In this document: positions 35,237-44,249 of the stretch, in pieces
Layout: each line of letters begins with the position of its first letter
How positions within the stretch are numbered: position 1 is the first letter of the stretch
Notes under the pieces: generated by a model
Seen by the model: the letters and a program-made list of their open reading frames with translations, nothing else
Told to the model about the DNA's origin: nothing
The model's database searches: none
Translations under genes and position numbers: made by a program
NCBI RefSeq assembly: GCF_009208735.1
Contig: NZ_WFLJ01000002.1
Location: 248,001 to 312,000 of the forward strand
Direction of reading: 5' to 3'
DNA from: Janthinobacterium rivuli
GTDB lineage: Bacteria > Pseudomonadota > Gammaproteobacteria > Burkholderiales > Burkholderiaceae_D
DNA length: 64,000 nt

Positions 35237-36174
35237 GCCACGCCCCCGGACATATCCAGCGCCGCGCGCATCTCCATGAGCACGCCTTCCAATGAGGTCA
35301 GCTGTGGCTGATAAGCAAACTGTGCCGCTCGTCTGTTACGCGAATAATAATGCGCCTTGCTACCCGTCGCATTGATACTGACTGCCGCCTGCGTCACCTC
35401 GTAACGCAAGCCGAAGGCCTCATGTAACGCTGTCAGCAATTGAGACTTGTCAACCGGTGCCAGCGTATAGCAATCGACGGCGTCATTCGTCAACGGTGCG
35501 CTGAGCAAAGCCTGTACCAACCGATAAAAGTCGGCTGGATGCAGGTAGTCGCGCACCATATAATCTGACTTGGTCAGCAATACACTGCGATCACGAATCG
35601 CGCGCAGCATGTCGCTAATCAGGAATCTCGCCGACATATCCTGCGTCCGGCTAAAGTAATTGAATACCCGGATATCAATAATAGGCAACGATGGCTGGGC
35701 ACGATGGCAACATTCTGCGTACAACTTGGCCATGCCATACCAATCCTGCGGTTGCAGATGATTGATCGGTACGCGTGCCATCACGTCGTCGTCCGCTGGT
35801 TGAGCGAACACATCACCATATGCTGCCCCGCTGCTCAGAAAGAGATACCTGCACGTGGAATGCTTGCGTACATATGCGAGTGCCAGTTGGTCATAGGTTT
35901 GCGTAACGTCAAGAATGGACGCCCCCATGGCTGCCGCCTGTGCAGGATTTCCTACGCCAACAAAGTTAAGCAGCGCATCAAAATGTAAATCGGCATTAAA
36001 TGCGGAAAAATCGGCAACAACATAGCGCCGCGGGAGGCCGACCGCGGCAAGCCACTGCAGGACGATATCCGGTCGCCGTGCATACAACACCAGTTCGTCA
36101 TCGCTGTGTTCGGCAAAGGAGCGAACCAAATCCTGCGCAATCTGGCTCGTTGCTCCTAAAATCGCAATTTTCAT
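35233..36174 (-). CDS. Extended SDR, predicted ketone reductase of the CDP-sugar pathway
   Basis: 313 residues. Short-chain dehydrogenase with a variant dinucleotide motif (ILGATSQIAQDL) and an intact catalytic set: Ser114/Ser115 in LFLSSGAAYG, Tyr146 and Lys150 in DWYGMAK. VRDYLHPADFYRLVQALLS is the sugar-nucleotide-type C-terminal motif. Its position, 3 bp after the second transketolase subunit and overlapping gtrA, puts it in the CDP-sugar operon. The step most in need of an enzyme is reduction of a keto group, either C4 of the 3,6-dideoxy sugar or the side-chain ketone left by a transketolase reaction. The choice cannot be made from sequence. Confidence 0.8.
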   Translation of the reverse strand: MKIAILGATSQIAQDLVRSFAEHSDDELVLYARRPDIVLQWLAAVGLPRRYVVADFSAFNADLHFDALLNFVGVGNPAQAAAMGASILDVTQTYDQLALAYVRKHSTCRYLFLSSGAAYGDVFAQPADDDVMARVPINHLQPQDWYGMAKLYAECCHRAQPSLPIIDIRVFNYFSRTQDMSARFLISDMLRAIRDRSVLLTKSDYMVRDYLHPADFYRLVQALLSAPLTNDAVDCYTLAPVDKSQLLTALHEAFGLRYEVTQAAVSINATGSKAHYYSRNRRAAQFAYQPQLTSLEGVLMEMRAALDMSGGVA

Positions 36175-36177
36175 TAC

Positions 36178-37095
36178 TTAATCCGCAGCAAGATAGGTAT
36201 GAATACGTTGTTCGATCGATGCACGATCCAAACCATGCTCTTTCAACAAATACTCATAGGTACCGCAATGGTGCGAAAAGCGATCATTGACGCCAATACG
36301 CAGTACGCGCACCGGTGCCAGCTCTGCGGAGATTTCCGTAATGACCGATCCCAAACCGCCCAGGACCGAATGCTCTTCCAGCACGATCACCGTTCTGTAG
36401 CGACGGCAGATTTCGGTGACCTGCTCGGTATCAATCGGCTTGATGAATGGGGCACTCCAAACCGCCGCATCAGGATAGGACGCAGCCGCGATATCGGTTG
36501 CGGTGCGCAACAAGGCACCGGTAGCGATAAACGCGACATTGTCCGAGCAACCAGGGCGTACGGGCAGCAGTGCGCCCACTTTCGCTTGCACGGCATGAGC
36601 ATGCACGTCGCCACGGTCGGATTTCCCCATGCGCAAATACACAGGCAGCTTGGATTCGTAAGCGTTATCCATGCATAAAGTAACTTCGAAGCGATCTGCC
36701 GGCGAATACACTGCTAGGTCGGGAATAGCACGCGTACACGCGACATCCTCGGTCGACTGATGGCTGGTACCCAGATGACTGTACACAAAACCGGCGCCAT
36801 CACCGATAAAAATAACCGGTAGCTGATCGTGCGCAACATCCAGCTTGATCTGCTCGACGACGCGCACAGGAATGAAGGCGCTCAAGCCATACACAAAGGG
36901 CCTGAAACCGGCGCGAGCCAGGCCTGCTGCCATGCCAACCATATTTTGCTCTGCAATGCCCGCATTAATGTACTGAGCCGGGCAGGCCTTGCGAAAATCA
37001 TCAAACAAGGCATAGCCATGATCGCCCGTCAGCAACAAGACATTCGGGTCGGCCTTCGCAATACGTACCAGCGCTTCTGAAAAAGCGGCCCTCAT
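36178..37095 (-). CDS. Transketolase-like enzyme, C-terminal (pyrimidine-binding) subunit
   Basis: 305 residues covering the second half of a transketolase: the pyrimidine domain with the catalytic glutamate Glu49 in YINAGIAEQNMVGMAAGLAR, the FVYGLSAFIPVRVVEQIKLD stretch, and the C-terminal domain with VIVLEEHSVLGGLGSVITE. It overlaps the N-terminal subunit gene by 4 bp, so the two polypeptides should form one alpha2beta2 thiamin-diphosphate enzyme. Placement directly after rfbH suggests that it works on the sugar nucleotide rather than in the pentose phosphate pathway, adding a two-carbon unit to a 4-keto sugar. That role is inference. Confidence 0.88.
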   Translation of the reverse strand: MRAAFSEALVRIAKADPNVLLLTGDHGYALFDDFRKACPAQYINAGIAEQNMVGMAAGLARAGFRPFVYGLSAFIPVRVVEQIKLDVAHDQLPVIFIGDGAGFVYSHLGTSHQSTEDVACTRAIPDLAVYSPADRFEVTLCMDNAYESKLPVYLRMGKSDRGDVHAHAVQAKVGALLPVRPGCSDNVAFIATGALLRTATDIAAASYPDAAVWSAPFIKPIDTEQVTEICRRYRTVIVLEEHSVLGGLGSVITEISAELAPVRVLRIGVNDRFSHHCGTYEYLLKEHGLDRASIEQRIHTYLAAD

Positions 37096-37916
37096 GCTGC
37101 CACTCCCGTTACGGCAGCAACGGCGGCTGCGTGAGTTTCAGCATTGAGCCGTGTGTAGTGCCACATATTATTATGTTCCATAAACGGTACACCCTTGCCT
37201 TTGACTGTTTTCGCAATAAGCGCCTTTGGCGCAGGCGAAGCACTTGCCCAGAGTTGAGCAACAGCCTCTGCAATTGCCTTCTCGTCGTGGCCGTCTATTG
37301 TCAATGTTTCAAAACCGAAACTTTTGAATTTTGCATCCAGTGAGCCTAGCTTGAGTACTTCTTCCGTCGTGCCCATTGCTTGAAAACCGTTTTCATCGAT
37401 GATCAACATAAAGTTTTTCAACTCATGATGCGCGGCGAACATGGCCCCTTCCCAAATCGGTCCTTCGTTCAATTCCCCGTCACCAACCAAGGCATAAACC
37501 TTTTGATCCGTGGCACGTAACTTGGCCCCCATCGCCAAGCCCACACCCACGGAGAAACCATGGCCCAGCGAGCCCGATGTCACTTCCAGTCCAGCAATGC
37601 GCGAATCGGACAGACCTTTCAATTCACTGCCATCGGCAAAATAGCCGGTAAATGCGGACTCTTCCAACCAACCCAGTTCGCGCATGCAGGCATATTGCGC
37701 CATCACACCGTGTCCCTTGCTAAGCACAAGGTAATCACGTCCTGGCGAGCGCGGATTATTCCCCGGATAACGGAGGAAATCCCGGTACAACACTGCGAGA
37801 ATATCAACGATGGAAAAAGCACAGCCGATATGCACCGTGGCACCAGCATGGGCCATGTCCAGCACCGTCTTGCGCAGGACTCTGGCATCAAAAGATTTTG
37901 GAGGGGACATTGTCAT
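37092..37916 (-). CDS. Transketolase-like enzyme, N-terminal (TPP-binding) subunit
   Basis: 274 residues with the thiamin-diphosphate motif: GDGELNEG at 145-152 and Asn176 in LIIDENG, the GDG-X(n)-N metal/diphosphate site. Other landmarks are HIGCAFSIVDILAVLYRDFL, SKGHGVMAQYACMRELG and GSLGHGFSVGVGLAMGAKLR. Residues of the second half of transketolase are missing and supplied by the next gene. It begins 6 bp after the rfbH stop. Split transketolases occur in archaea and some anaerobes, and in sugar or antibiotic clusters where they add C2 units. The chromosome presumably has its own full-length tkt elsewhere, not visible here. Confidence 0.88.
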   Translation of the reverse strand: MTMSPPKSFDARVLRKTVLDMAHAGATVHIGCAFSIVDILAVLYRDFLRYPGNNPRSPGRDYLVLSKGHGVMAQYACMRELGWLEESAFTGYFADGSELKGLSDSRIAGLEVTSGSLGHGFSVGVGLAMGAKLRATDQKVYALVGDGELNEGPIWEGAMFAAHHELKNFMLIIDENGFQAMGTTEEVLKLGSLDAKFKSFGFETLTIDGHDEKAIAEAVAQLWASASPAPKALIAKTVKGKGVPFMEHNNMWHYTRLNAETHAAAVAAVTGVAA

Positions 37917-37922
37917 ATCCGA

Positions 37923-39251
37923 TTAGAAATTTACACCGAAGAATTCTTCCAATTTACCCACCGTAAAATCCAGCATTTCACGCGTCAGGCCAGGGAACAC
38001 GCCGATCCAGAACGTATCGTGCATGACACGGTCGGTATTGGTCAGCTCGCCCGACACGCGGAAGTTACGGCCGATCATGTACGGCTGGCGCGTCAGGTTA
38101 CCGGCGAACAGCAGGCGGGTACCGATTTTGTGCTGATCCAGGTAGGTCAGCAAGTCGACACGGCTGACGTTCGCTTCCGGCTTCAGGGTCAACGGGAAAC
38201 CAAACCACGATGGGTCCGAGTTTTCAGTCGCTTCAGGCAAGATCATGAATTCCGCACAGGATTGCAGACGATCTTTCAGGTAAGCAAAATTATCCTTGCG
38301 TGCCTGAACGAAGCCAGCCGCGCGGTCGAGCTGCGCCACGCCGCAGGCTGCCTGCATGTCGGTAATCTTGAGGTTGTAGCCCAGGTGCGAATAGGTGTAC
38401 TTGTGATCATAGCCTTCCGGCAGGGTGCCCAGCTTGCAGCAGAAACGCTGGCCGCAGGTATTGTCCTTGCCCGGCGCGCAGTAGCAGTCGCGGCCCCAGT
38501 CGCGGAACGATTCGGCGATCGTCTTGAGGTCGGGATCGTTCATGAACACGGCGCCGCCCTCACCCATGGTGATGTGATGGGCAGGATAGAAACTCATGGT
38601 GCCAATGTCGCCGAAGGTGCCGACCATCTGGCCGTTATAGGTCGAACCGAGGGCATCGCAGCAATCCTCGATCAGCCACAGCTTGTACTTCTTGCACAGC
38701 GCGACGATGACTTCCAGGTTGTACGGATTGCCCAGCGTATGCGCCAGCATGATGGCCTTGGTCTTCGGCGTAATGGCCGCCTCGATCAACGAGGCATCGA
38801 TATTGTAGGTACCCAGTTCCACGTCCACGAACACGGGCACGGCGCCAAACTGCAGGATCGGGTTGACGGTCGTCGGGAAACCCGCCGCCACGCCGATGAC
38901 TTCGTCGCCTGGCTGGATCGCGCGCGCACCCAGTTTGGGCGAGGTCAGCGTGTTGAACGCCACCAGATTGGCCGACGAACCGGAGTTTACGGTAATCAGG
39001 AATTCCACACCGATCAGCTTTGCCAGGCGCTTCTCGAACTCATCGTTGAAACGGCCAGTGGTCAGCCAGGCATCCAGCGAAGCGTCGACCATCATCTGCA
39101 TTTCTTCAGCACCCACAACTTTGCCGGCGGGTGGAACAACGGTGACACCTGGCTCGAATGGACGCGGGGCACTGGCCAGCGCGCCATATTGGGCGACGAG
39201 GGCACTGATTTGTTCGCGGAGTTGTTCTTTGGTTTGTTGTGGAGCTGTCAT
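37923..39251 (-). CDS. rfbH: CDP-4-dehydro-6-deoxyglucose 3-dehydrase (E1), PLP/[2Fe-2S] enzyme
   Basis: 442 residues, fold of the DegT/DnrJ/EryC1 aminotransferases. Two features identify the dehydrase. The Schiff-base Lys is replaced by His (His225/226 in [14 protein letters not shown]). The [2Fe-2S] ligand pattern C-X57-C-X1-C-X7-C of E1 is met exactly by Cys198, Cys256, Cys258 and Cys266 (second Cys of EDCC, then [11 protein letters not shown]). The enzyme removes the C3 hydroxyl of CDP-4-keto-6-deoxyglucose together with a reductase partner (E3-like ferredoxin reductase), which is not encoded in this operon. It follows rfbG by 31 bp and leads into the transketolase pair. Confidence 0.95.
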   Translation of the reverse strand: MTAPQQTKEQLREQISALVAQYGALASAPRPFEPGVTVVPPAGKVVGAEEMQMMVDASLDAWLTTGRFNDEFEKRLAKLIGVEFLITVNSGSSANLVAFNTLTSPKLGARAIQPGDEVIGVAAGFPTTVNPILQFGAVPVFVDVELGTYNIDASLIEAAITPKTKAIMLAHTLGNPYNLEVIVALCKKYKLWLIEDCCDALGSTYNGQMVGTFGDIGTMSFYPAHHITMGEGGAVFMNDPDLKTIAESFRDWGRDCYCAPGKDNTCGQRFCCKLGTLPEGYDHKYTYSHLGYNLKITDMQAACGVAQLDRAAGFVQARKDNFAYLKDRLQSCAEFMILPEATENSDPSWFGFPLTLKPEANVSRVDLLTYLDQHKIGTRLLFAGNLTRQPYMIGRNFRVSGELTNTDRVMHDTFWIGVFPGLTREMLDFTVGKLEEFFGVNF

Positions 39252-39282
39252 GATGATAACCTTGCTTGTATATTGATAATTA

Positions 39283-40356
39283 TTAATTATTGATGTTCTG
39301 GTACGACTGGATCTGCGCCATGGTCAGGCTGCGCACGTCCGCACCGGCCTGCCGCTGCTTCGACCATTCAATGATCATTTGCAATGCCGCTTCCAGACGC
39401 AGGGCTGGCTGCCAGCCAAGATGCGCACGGACTTTCGAAATGTCCAGCTTCAGATAAGTCGCTTCATGCGGATGCTCGCCGCCGTCATTTTGCCACAACG
39501 CGCCGTCGCCCCATAAAGCGGTCATCTTCTCGACGATCCAGCCGACCGGCTTGGCGTCATCCTCGTTCGGACCGAAGTTCCATCCCTCGGCGAATGCGGC
39601 ACCATCCTGGTACAGGCGTTCGGCCAGCGTCAGGTAGCCGCGCAACGGTTCCAGCACGTGCTGCCATGGGCGCACGGAATTCGGATTGCGAATGTTGACA
39701 GTGCGACCTTGCTCGAAAGCGGACAAGATATCGGGAATCAAACGGTCCAGCGCCCAGTCACCGCCACCGATGACATTACCGGCGCGCACGGTCGCCAGCG
39801 CAACGCCATGCTGGTCGTATTGCCGCGCATTGAAATACGAAGAGCGGTAGGCGGACGTCACCAGCTCGGCGCATCCCTTGCTGCTGCTGTAGGGATCATA
39901 GCCGCCCATCGGCTCGTTTTCGCGGTAGGCCCAGACCCATTCGCGGTTTTCATAACACTTGTCGGTGGTGATGTTCACCACCGCCTTGATGCCTGGCGAC
40001 ATGCGCACGGCTTCCAGCAAATTGACCGTTCCCATGACGTTGGTGGCATAGGTTTCGACCGGCTCGGCATAGGAATAGCGCACCAGCGGCTGCGCCGCCA
40101 TGTGGAAGACGATTTCCGGGCGATGCTCGGCAAACACCGCCTGCAAGGCAGCCAGGTCGCGGATATCGCCGATCACGCTGGTCATGCCTTCGGCGACACG
40201 CGCCTCCTCGAACAGGCTCGGCTGGGTAGGCGGCGCCAGCGCATAGCCCACCACGTTGGCCCCCATCGATTGCAGCCAGAGCGACATCCAGCTGCCTTTG
40301 AAGCCGGTATGGCCAGTCAGCAGCACGCGCTTACCGCGCCAGAAATCCACATTCAT
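39283..40356 (-). CDS. rfbG: CDP-glucose 4,6-dehydratase
   Basis: 357 residues from the ATG at 40356 ([19 protein letters not shown]), which has GGAAGGTG upstream and shares ATGA with the rfbF stop. SDR motifs: [10 protein letters not shown] for NAD, then [20 protein letters not shown], active-site region [13 protein letters not shown], and [11 protein letters not shown] with catalytic Tyr/Lys. The late [20 protein letters not shown] stretch is characteristic of CDP-glucose dehydratases. Product is CDP-4-keto-6-deoxyglucose, substrate of the next enzyme. Confidence 0.94.
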   Translation of the reverse strand: MNVDFWRGKRVLLTGHTGFKGSWMSLWLQSMGANVVGYALAPPTQPSLFEEARVAEGMTSVIGDIRDLAALQAVFAEHRPEIVFHMAAQPLVRYSYAEPVETYATNVMGTVNLLEAVRMSPGIKAVVNITTDKCYENREWVWAYRENEPMGGYDPYSSSKGCAELVTSAYRSSYFNARQYDQHGVALATVRAGNVIGGGDWALDRLIPDILSAFEQGRTVNIRNPNSVRPWQHVLEPLRGYLTLAERLYQDGAAFAEGWNFGPNEDDAKPVGWIVEKMTALWGDGALWQNDGGEHPHEATYLKLDISKVRAHLGWQPALRLEAALQMIIEWSKQRQAGADVRSLTMAQIQSYQNINN

Positions 40357-41126
40357 TTTTTCACCTTCCAGGGCGCCTCGCCGGACTGCCACAATTCTTC
40401 CAGATACATCTTGTCGCGCAAGGTATCCATCGGCTGCCAGAAACCATGATGCTGGTACGCGGCCAGATCACCTTCGTCAGCCAGGCGTTCGAGCGGTTCG
40501 CGTTCCCAAATGGTCTTGTCGCCCTCGATATAGTCGAGTACCGACGGTGACAGCACGAAAAAGCCGCCATTGATCATCGCGCCATCGCCCTTCGGCTTTT
40601 CCATGAAGCTGTTGACCTTGCTGCCGCGGATATCCAGCGCACCGAAGCGCCCTGGCGGCACGGTGGCCGTCAGCGTCGCCTTGACCTTTTGCGCTTTATG
40701 GAAAGCGATCAGTTCGCTGATATTCACGTCGCTGACGCCATCGCCGTACGTGAGGCAGAAAGCCTCCTCGTCCTTCACATAGTCCGCCACCCGCTTCAGG
40801 CGGCCGCCGGTCATGGTTTCTTCGCCCGTATCGACCAGGGTTACTTTCCACGGTTCCGCATAACGCTGATGCACTTCCATCTTGTTATGTTCCATGTCAA
40901 AGGTCACATCCGACATGTGCAGGAAATAGTTGGCAAAATATTCCTTGATTACATAGCCCTTGTAGCCGCAGCAGATCACGAAATCATTCACGCCATGCGC
41001 GGAATAAGTTTTCATGATGTGCCAAAGAATAGGCTTGCCACCGATTTCGACCATTGGCTTTGGTCGCACCGAGGTTTCTTCACTGATCCGCGTACCGAGG
41101 CCTCCGGCAAGAATAACTGCTTTCAT
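40353..41126 (-). CDS. rfbF: Glucose-1-phosphate cytidylyltransferase
   Basis: 257 residues from the ATG at 41126 ([20 protein letters not shown]), preceded by GGGGAT at four bases. Nucleotidyltransferase fold with the pyrophosphorylase signature LAGGLGTR and [31 protein letters not shown] carries the metal-binding Asp, and [20 protein letters not shown] is the sugar-phosphate region. It makes CDP-glucose from CTP and glucose-1-phosphate, the first step of the rfbF-rfbG-rfbH route. The stop overlaps rfbG by 4 bp. A 123-bp AT-rich gap separates it from the large fusion gene upstream. Confidence 0.94.
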   Translation of the reverse strand: MKAVILAGGLGTRISEETSVRPKPMVEIGGKPILWHIMKTYSAHGVNDFVICCGYKGYVIKEYFANYFLHMSDVTFDMEHNKMEVHQRYAEPWKVTLVDTGEETMTGGRLKRVADYVKDEEAFCLTYGDGVSDVNISELIAFHKAQKVKATLTATVPPGRFGALDIRGSKVNSFMEKPKGDGAMINGGFFVLSPSVLDYIEGDKTIWEREPLERLADEGDLAAYQHHGFWQPMDTLRDKMYLEELWQSGEAPWKVKK

Positions 41127-41249
41127 TTTTATCCCCACAACAATACTCATTAAAAATTAGCGCAAATAATTTCCCCAATAAAAAAATAGAAAATTAAATA
41201 ACTTTACGCCTTTTTACAAAAAACAAAAATACAAAATAAATTATCGATA

Positions 41250-44201
41250 TTACTTATCAAAAGAAACAACATTGATGGAGTTTTTTAAGTTCACCATGGC
41301 AGCATCACGACTTTTTTTGAAATACTCATTAGAATTATTAACATCCAAAGAAATTGCACGATCAAAATACATAATCGCTTCCGCATACTTTTTCTGCCCA
41401 ACCAATGCGTTCCCCAAAAAGAAACTCGGATAGGGATTTTCTGGCACTGAAGCGGTTGCCAGCTTCAATATCTTCTCCGCCTCAAGAAAATTACCATACT
41501 CCAGAAGTGCCTCTCCAATTTTCAACTGAACAACACCATTCGGCTCATCCTTGGAACGTGCCTGGATAATACTCAGAAGCTGAGGATAAATTAGAAAAAT
41601 CTCCTTTTGTACATCTTTGACATCGATGACTGACAGACGTTTATTTATATCCTCCTCCTTGAATTTTCCTAATGCCTTTCCGTCTTTAGAAAAAGTCCAG
41701 ACTTCCGAATACGCCGATAAATCTGCCGGAGGATCAATAATAAATTTTACTCGCGAATCATGAACATCCATAGGTTTTTTTGCATAGCGCATCACGTCAT
41801 AATAAGTATCACGCCAGTACGGCTTACTCTGCAAGGATAATGGCTGTTCAAATGGACTAAAAGGAAATACCAATCCAGTTACCAAAATTTTTCGCCCGGG
41901 TCTATAGTCTGCAATTGCATACTCACGCAACCCTGTCAATAAATCACGCTGAATATGTTCTTGTGAAACAACCCAATCGCTACGGCCATACTCCTTCTTA
42001 AGCGACATTGGGACATATAGCACCGCCATGCCTAATGCAATCTGTCCTGCCACCTGCCAATTCACCTTCAGGCTAAATATATATATAAGTGGCAAAAGTG
42101 CAAAATATGAAACCGCCCAAGAATAACCACTATAGTGGTGATCAGGCAAAAGGGAATTAGGCAACAACAATACAGCTACTGCACCGAATAAAAGTATCGC
42201 AACTTTACGTGCAAGTGGATTTACTTTTCCATAAAATATCATAAAGAAAATAGATAGAAGGAAAATTCCCCCTCCAACTGCCCCAAACGCTTCACGCATA
42301 TATGTACGCCATTCGCGCCATATTGAAGCTGGCGAAACAACAACATTATAGGAGCTAGACGCCCCTCCCATAAATTGAGAACCAATGAGAGCGTTATAGC
42401 CGAGAGCTAGGATCAGTGCGATACATACCAGTAGCGCTGCTAGGCGTGCACGAGGTTCAAACCATGCAATTCCTACCGCAAGCAAGCACACTGCTACACC
42501 GAAATTTTCCTTGCACAAAAATGCCAACAAGGCAGTAATGCCAATAACAGCACTATTCTTCCGATCAAGGGTTGCTGCATTACGATACCAATACCATGCG
42601 CCAAAAAGCAAAACCAAATACGCAAATTGAGATAAGGCATCATGCGTATAGAACTGATAAAAATAGGGGTGTGAATATGCAAAATAAACATATAAACAGT
42701 ATGCAACAAGATAACGCCACCCCATTTGTATTTTAAAAATCCGTCTAAACAACATCGCAGTAAGAGCAAAATTTAGCAATACTACGAAAACAACTATAGC
42801 AATAGACGCGGTGATCCCGAAGATTCCACTTGCATTAAACAACATAAACCCGAATGGACGTGGCCATCCAATATAAGAAAACCCCCACATTGGTGATTGA
42901 AACATAGCCGCTGCCATATAATAATCAGTATGATTAGGCAGCAATGGCGAATAATATCCAGGGTAAACATAGAGAAGCGCAATTGCATGAATCAATGCCC
43001 CTGCGACTAGCATGAAAAATAATTCAACAATCGACACGCGCGAACACTTTTCGAAAAACTTAACTCTCAAGTTCGTTGAATGCATTACACCTCCATACAT
43101 ATCAGGATTTTTTTCACCATTCAACTTTTTTAAAGAAAATGCATTACGACCCAATGCAATAAATTTACTCTCAACAAAACTCCAGGAAATCCAGGCAAAT
43201 ACAATTGCCAAAAGAGCCGAAATCAACTGATTGAAATAAACACTCTCGTTTGGAAAATAATGAAATACTACTTGTTGAACAGGAAATCCATATAGATAAA
43301 TCCCGTAAGACAAATCTGATTTCAATCTCAGCTTCTTCACCGACTCCAGAGCTGAAATCCATAATATGGTGTAGAAAAGTGCAATATAAAAAACAGGGAT
43401 TAAAACACCTTGCGGTATAGCAGTCACGGGGTTTTTTGCCAGGAAAAATATCACCCATGCACATACTACTCCGTAGGGATGAATTAATACTTTCTCTTTA
43501 TATACGGCAGCCAATGCGCCTAGCGCAAAACATCCTGGCAGATATCGTGCCTCTTCTCCGCCACCGAAGATGGTATTGGCCGCCGCACCAAAAAACGAAA
43601 CGAAAACAATACTAAATAAAGCCATGGAAAAAAGATGACGTCTCTGAACCAGCCCAAAAAGTGAAGCTAGCGCAAGCACAATGTAGAACTTAAATTCTAC
43701 TGGCAATGTCCACAATGAACCATTCAGACCATACTGATGATCCATCAGAACACCGGCGGGACGCCAGCGAATATCAAGCAGTGTAATATTTCCAAAAAAA
43801 TAGCCGATTGTTTCGCGACTTACCAGATACTCACGCAGAGGCAACGTCGTCAAAATCAGCCCGAATATGCTGATAGATAAAAAAATACAAAGTATCAGCC
43901 CTGGGAAAACACGCAACGCACGGCGCGTCAAAAATTTGATGGGAGAGGAATCCTTTAACAGACTATCTGTGACTAACAGACCGCTAAGAAAGAAAAAGAA
44001 TTTAACTGCCAACGATCCCGAGTAATCAAAATGCAAAATCCCCAACAATGGATCTTGCAGATTTTTCTCGCCGACAATCGGATACGCGTGACCAACAATA
44101 ACCATCAATGCAGCGATTAAACGCATGATGTCGAAATTGTTATTTCCTCTAAGCAGCAATTTGGAAATAGTTAACCGGCCTGGCAAATTTAACATTTTCA
44201 A
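41250..44201 (-). CDS. Three-part membrane protein: acyltransferase-3 + GT-C-like + TPR
   Basis: 983 residues. Part 1 (about 20-350) is an OafA/NodX-type acyltransferase-3: His38 in LMVIVGHAYP, VKFFFFLSGLLVT, LNGSLWTLPVEFKFY (159-173), SYGIYLYGFPVQQ (298-310) and WSFVESKFI. Part 2 (about 385-800) has another ten or more hydrophobic segments. Its first outer loop, LLPNHTDYYMAAAMFQSP followed by GWPRPFGFMLFN, looks like the acidic loop of GT-C transferases. Part 3 (about 890-965) holds two TPR-like repeats (GEALLEYGNFLEAEKILKLA, GNALVGQKKYAEAIMYFDRA). OafA normally carries an SGNH tail instead, so this arrangement is unusual. The gene is strongly AT-rich beside its neighbours. It heads the CDP-sugar/GtrA/GtrB unit and may supply its periplasmic transferase. 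Confidence 0.75.
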   Translation of the reverse strand: MKMLNLPGRLTISKLLLRGNNNFDIMRLIAALMVIVGHAYPIVGEKNLQDPLLGILHFDYSGSLAVKFFFFLSGLLVTDSLLKDSSPIKFLTRRALRVFPGLILCIFLSISIFGLILTTLPLREYLVSRETIGYFFGNITLLDIRWRPAGVLMDHQYGLNGSLWTLPVEFKFYIVLALASLFGLVQRRHLFSMALFSIVFVSFFGAAANTIFGGGEEARYLPGCFALGALAAVYKEKVLIHPYGVVCAWVIFFLAKNPVTAIPQGVLIPVFYIALFYTILWISALESVKKLRLKSDLSYGIYLYGFPVQQVVFHYFPNESVYFNQLISALLAIVFAWISWSFVESKFIALGRNAFSLKKLNGEKNPDMYGGVMHSTNLRVKFFEKCSRVSIVELFFMLVAGALIHAIALLYVYPGYYSPLLPNHTDYYMAAAMFQSPMWGFSYIGWPRPFGFMLFNASGIFGITASIAIVVFVVLLNFALTAMLFRRIFKIQMGWRYLVAYCLYVYFAYSHPYFYQFYTHDALSQFAYLVLLFGAWYWYRNAATLDRKNSAVIGITALLAFLCKENFGVAVCLLAVGIAWFEPRARLAALLVCIALILALGYNALIGSQFMGGASSSYNVVVSPASIWREWRTYMREAFGAVGGGIFLLSIFFMIFYGKVNPLARKVAILLFGAVAVLLLPNSLLPDHHYSGYSWAVSYFALLPLIYIFSLKVNWQVAGQIALGMAVLYVPMSLKKEYGRSDWVVSQEHIQRDLLTGLREYAIADYRPGRKILVTGLVFPFSPFEQPLSLQSKPYWRDTYYDVMRYAKKPMDVHDSRVKFIIDPPADLSAYSEVWTFSKDGKALGKFKEEDINKRLSVIDVKDVQKEIFLIYPQLLSIIQARSKDEPNGVVQLKIGEALLEYGNFLEAEKILKLATASVPENPYPSFFLGNALVGQKKYAEAIMYFDRAISLDVNNSNEYFKKSRDAAMVNLKNSINVVSFDK

Positions 44202-44249
44202 TGCATTCTTTATTATATGAAATTATTATATATACTTAAAATAAGGCAA

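Noticed and set aside
36178..37916. The transketolase pair as the housekeeping pentose-phosphate enzyme or a 1-deoxyxylulose-5-phosphate synthase
   Set aside because: It is split in two, embedded within 3-6 bp of sugar-nucleotide genes, and the housekeeping enzymes are normally single ~620-660-residue chains; a dedicated role is more likely, though not proved.
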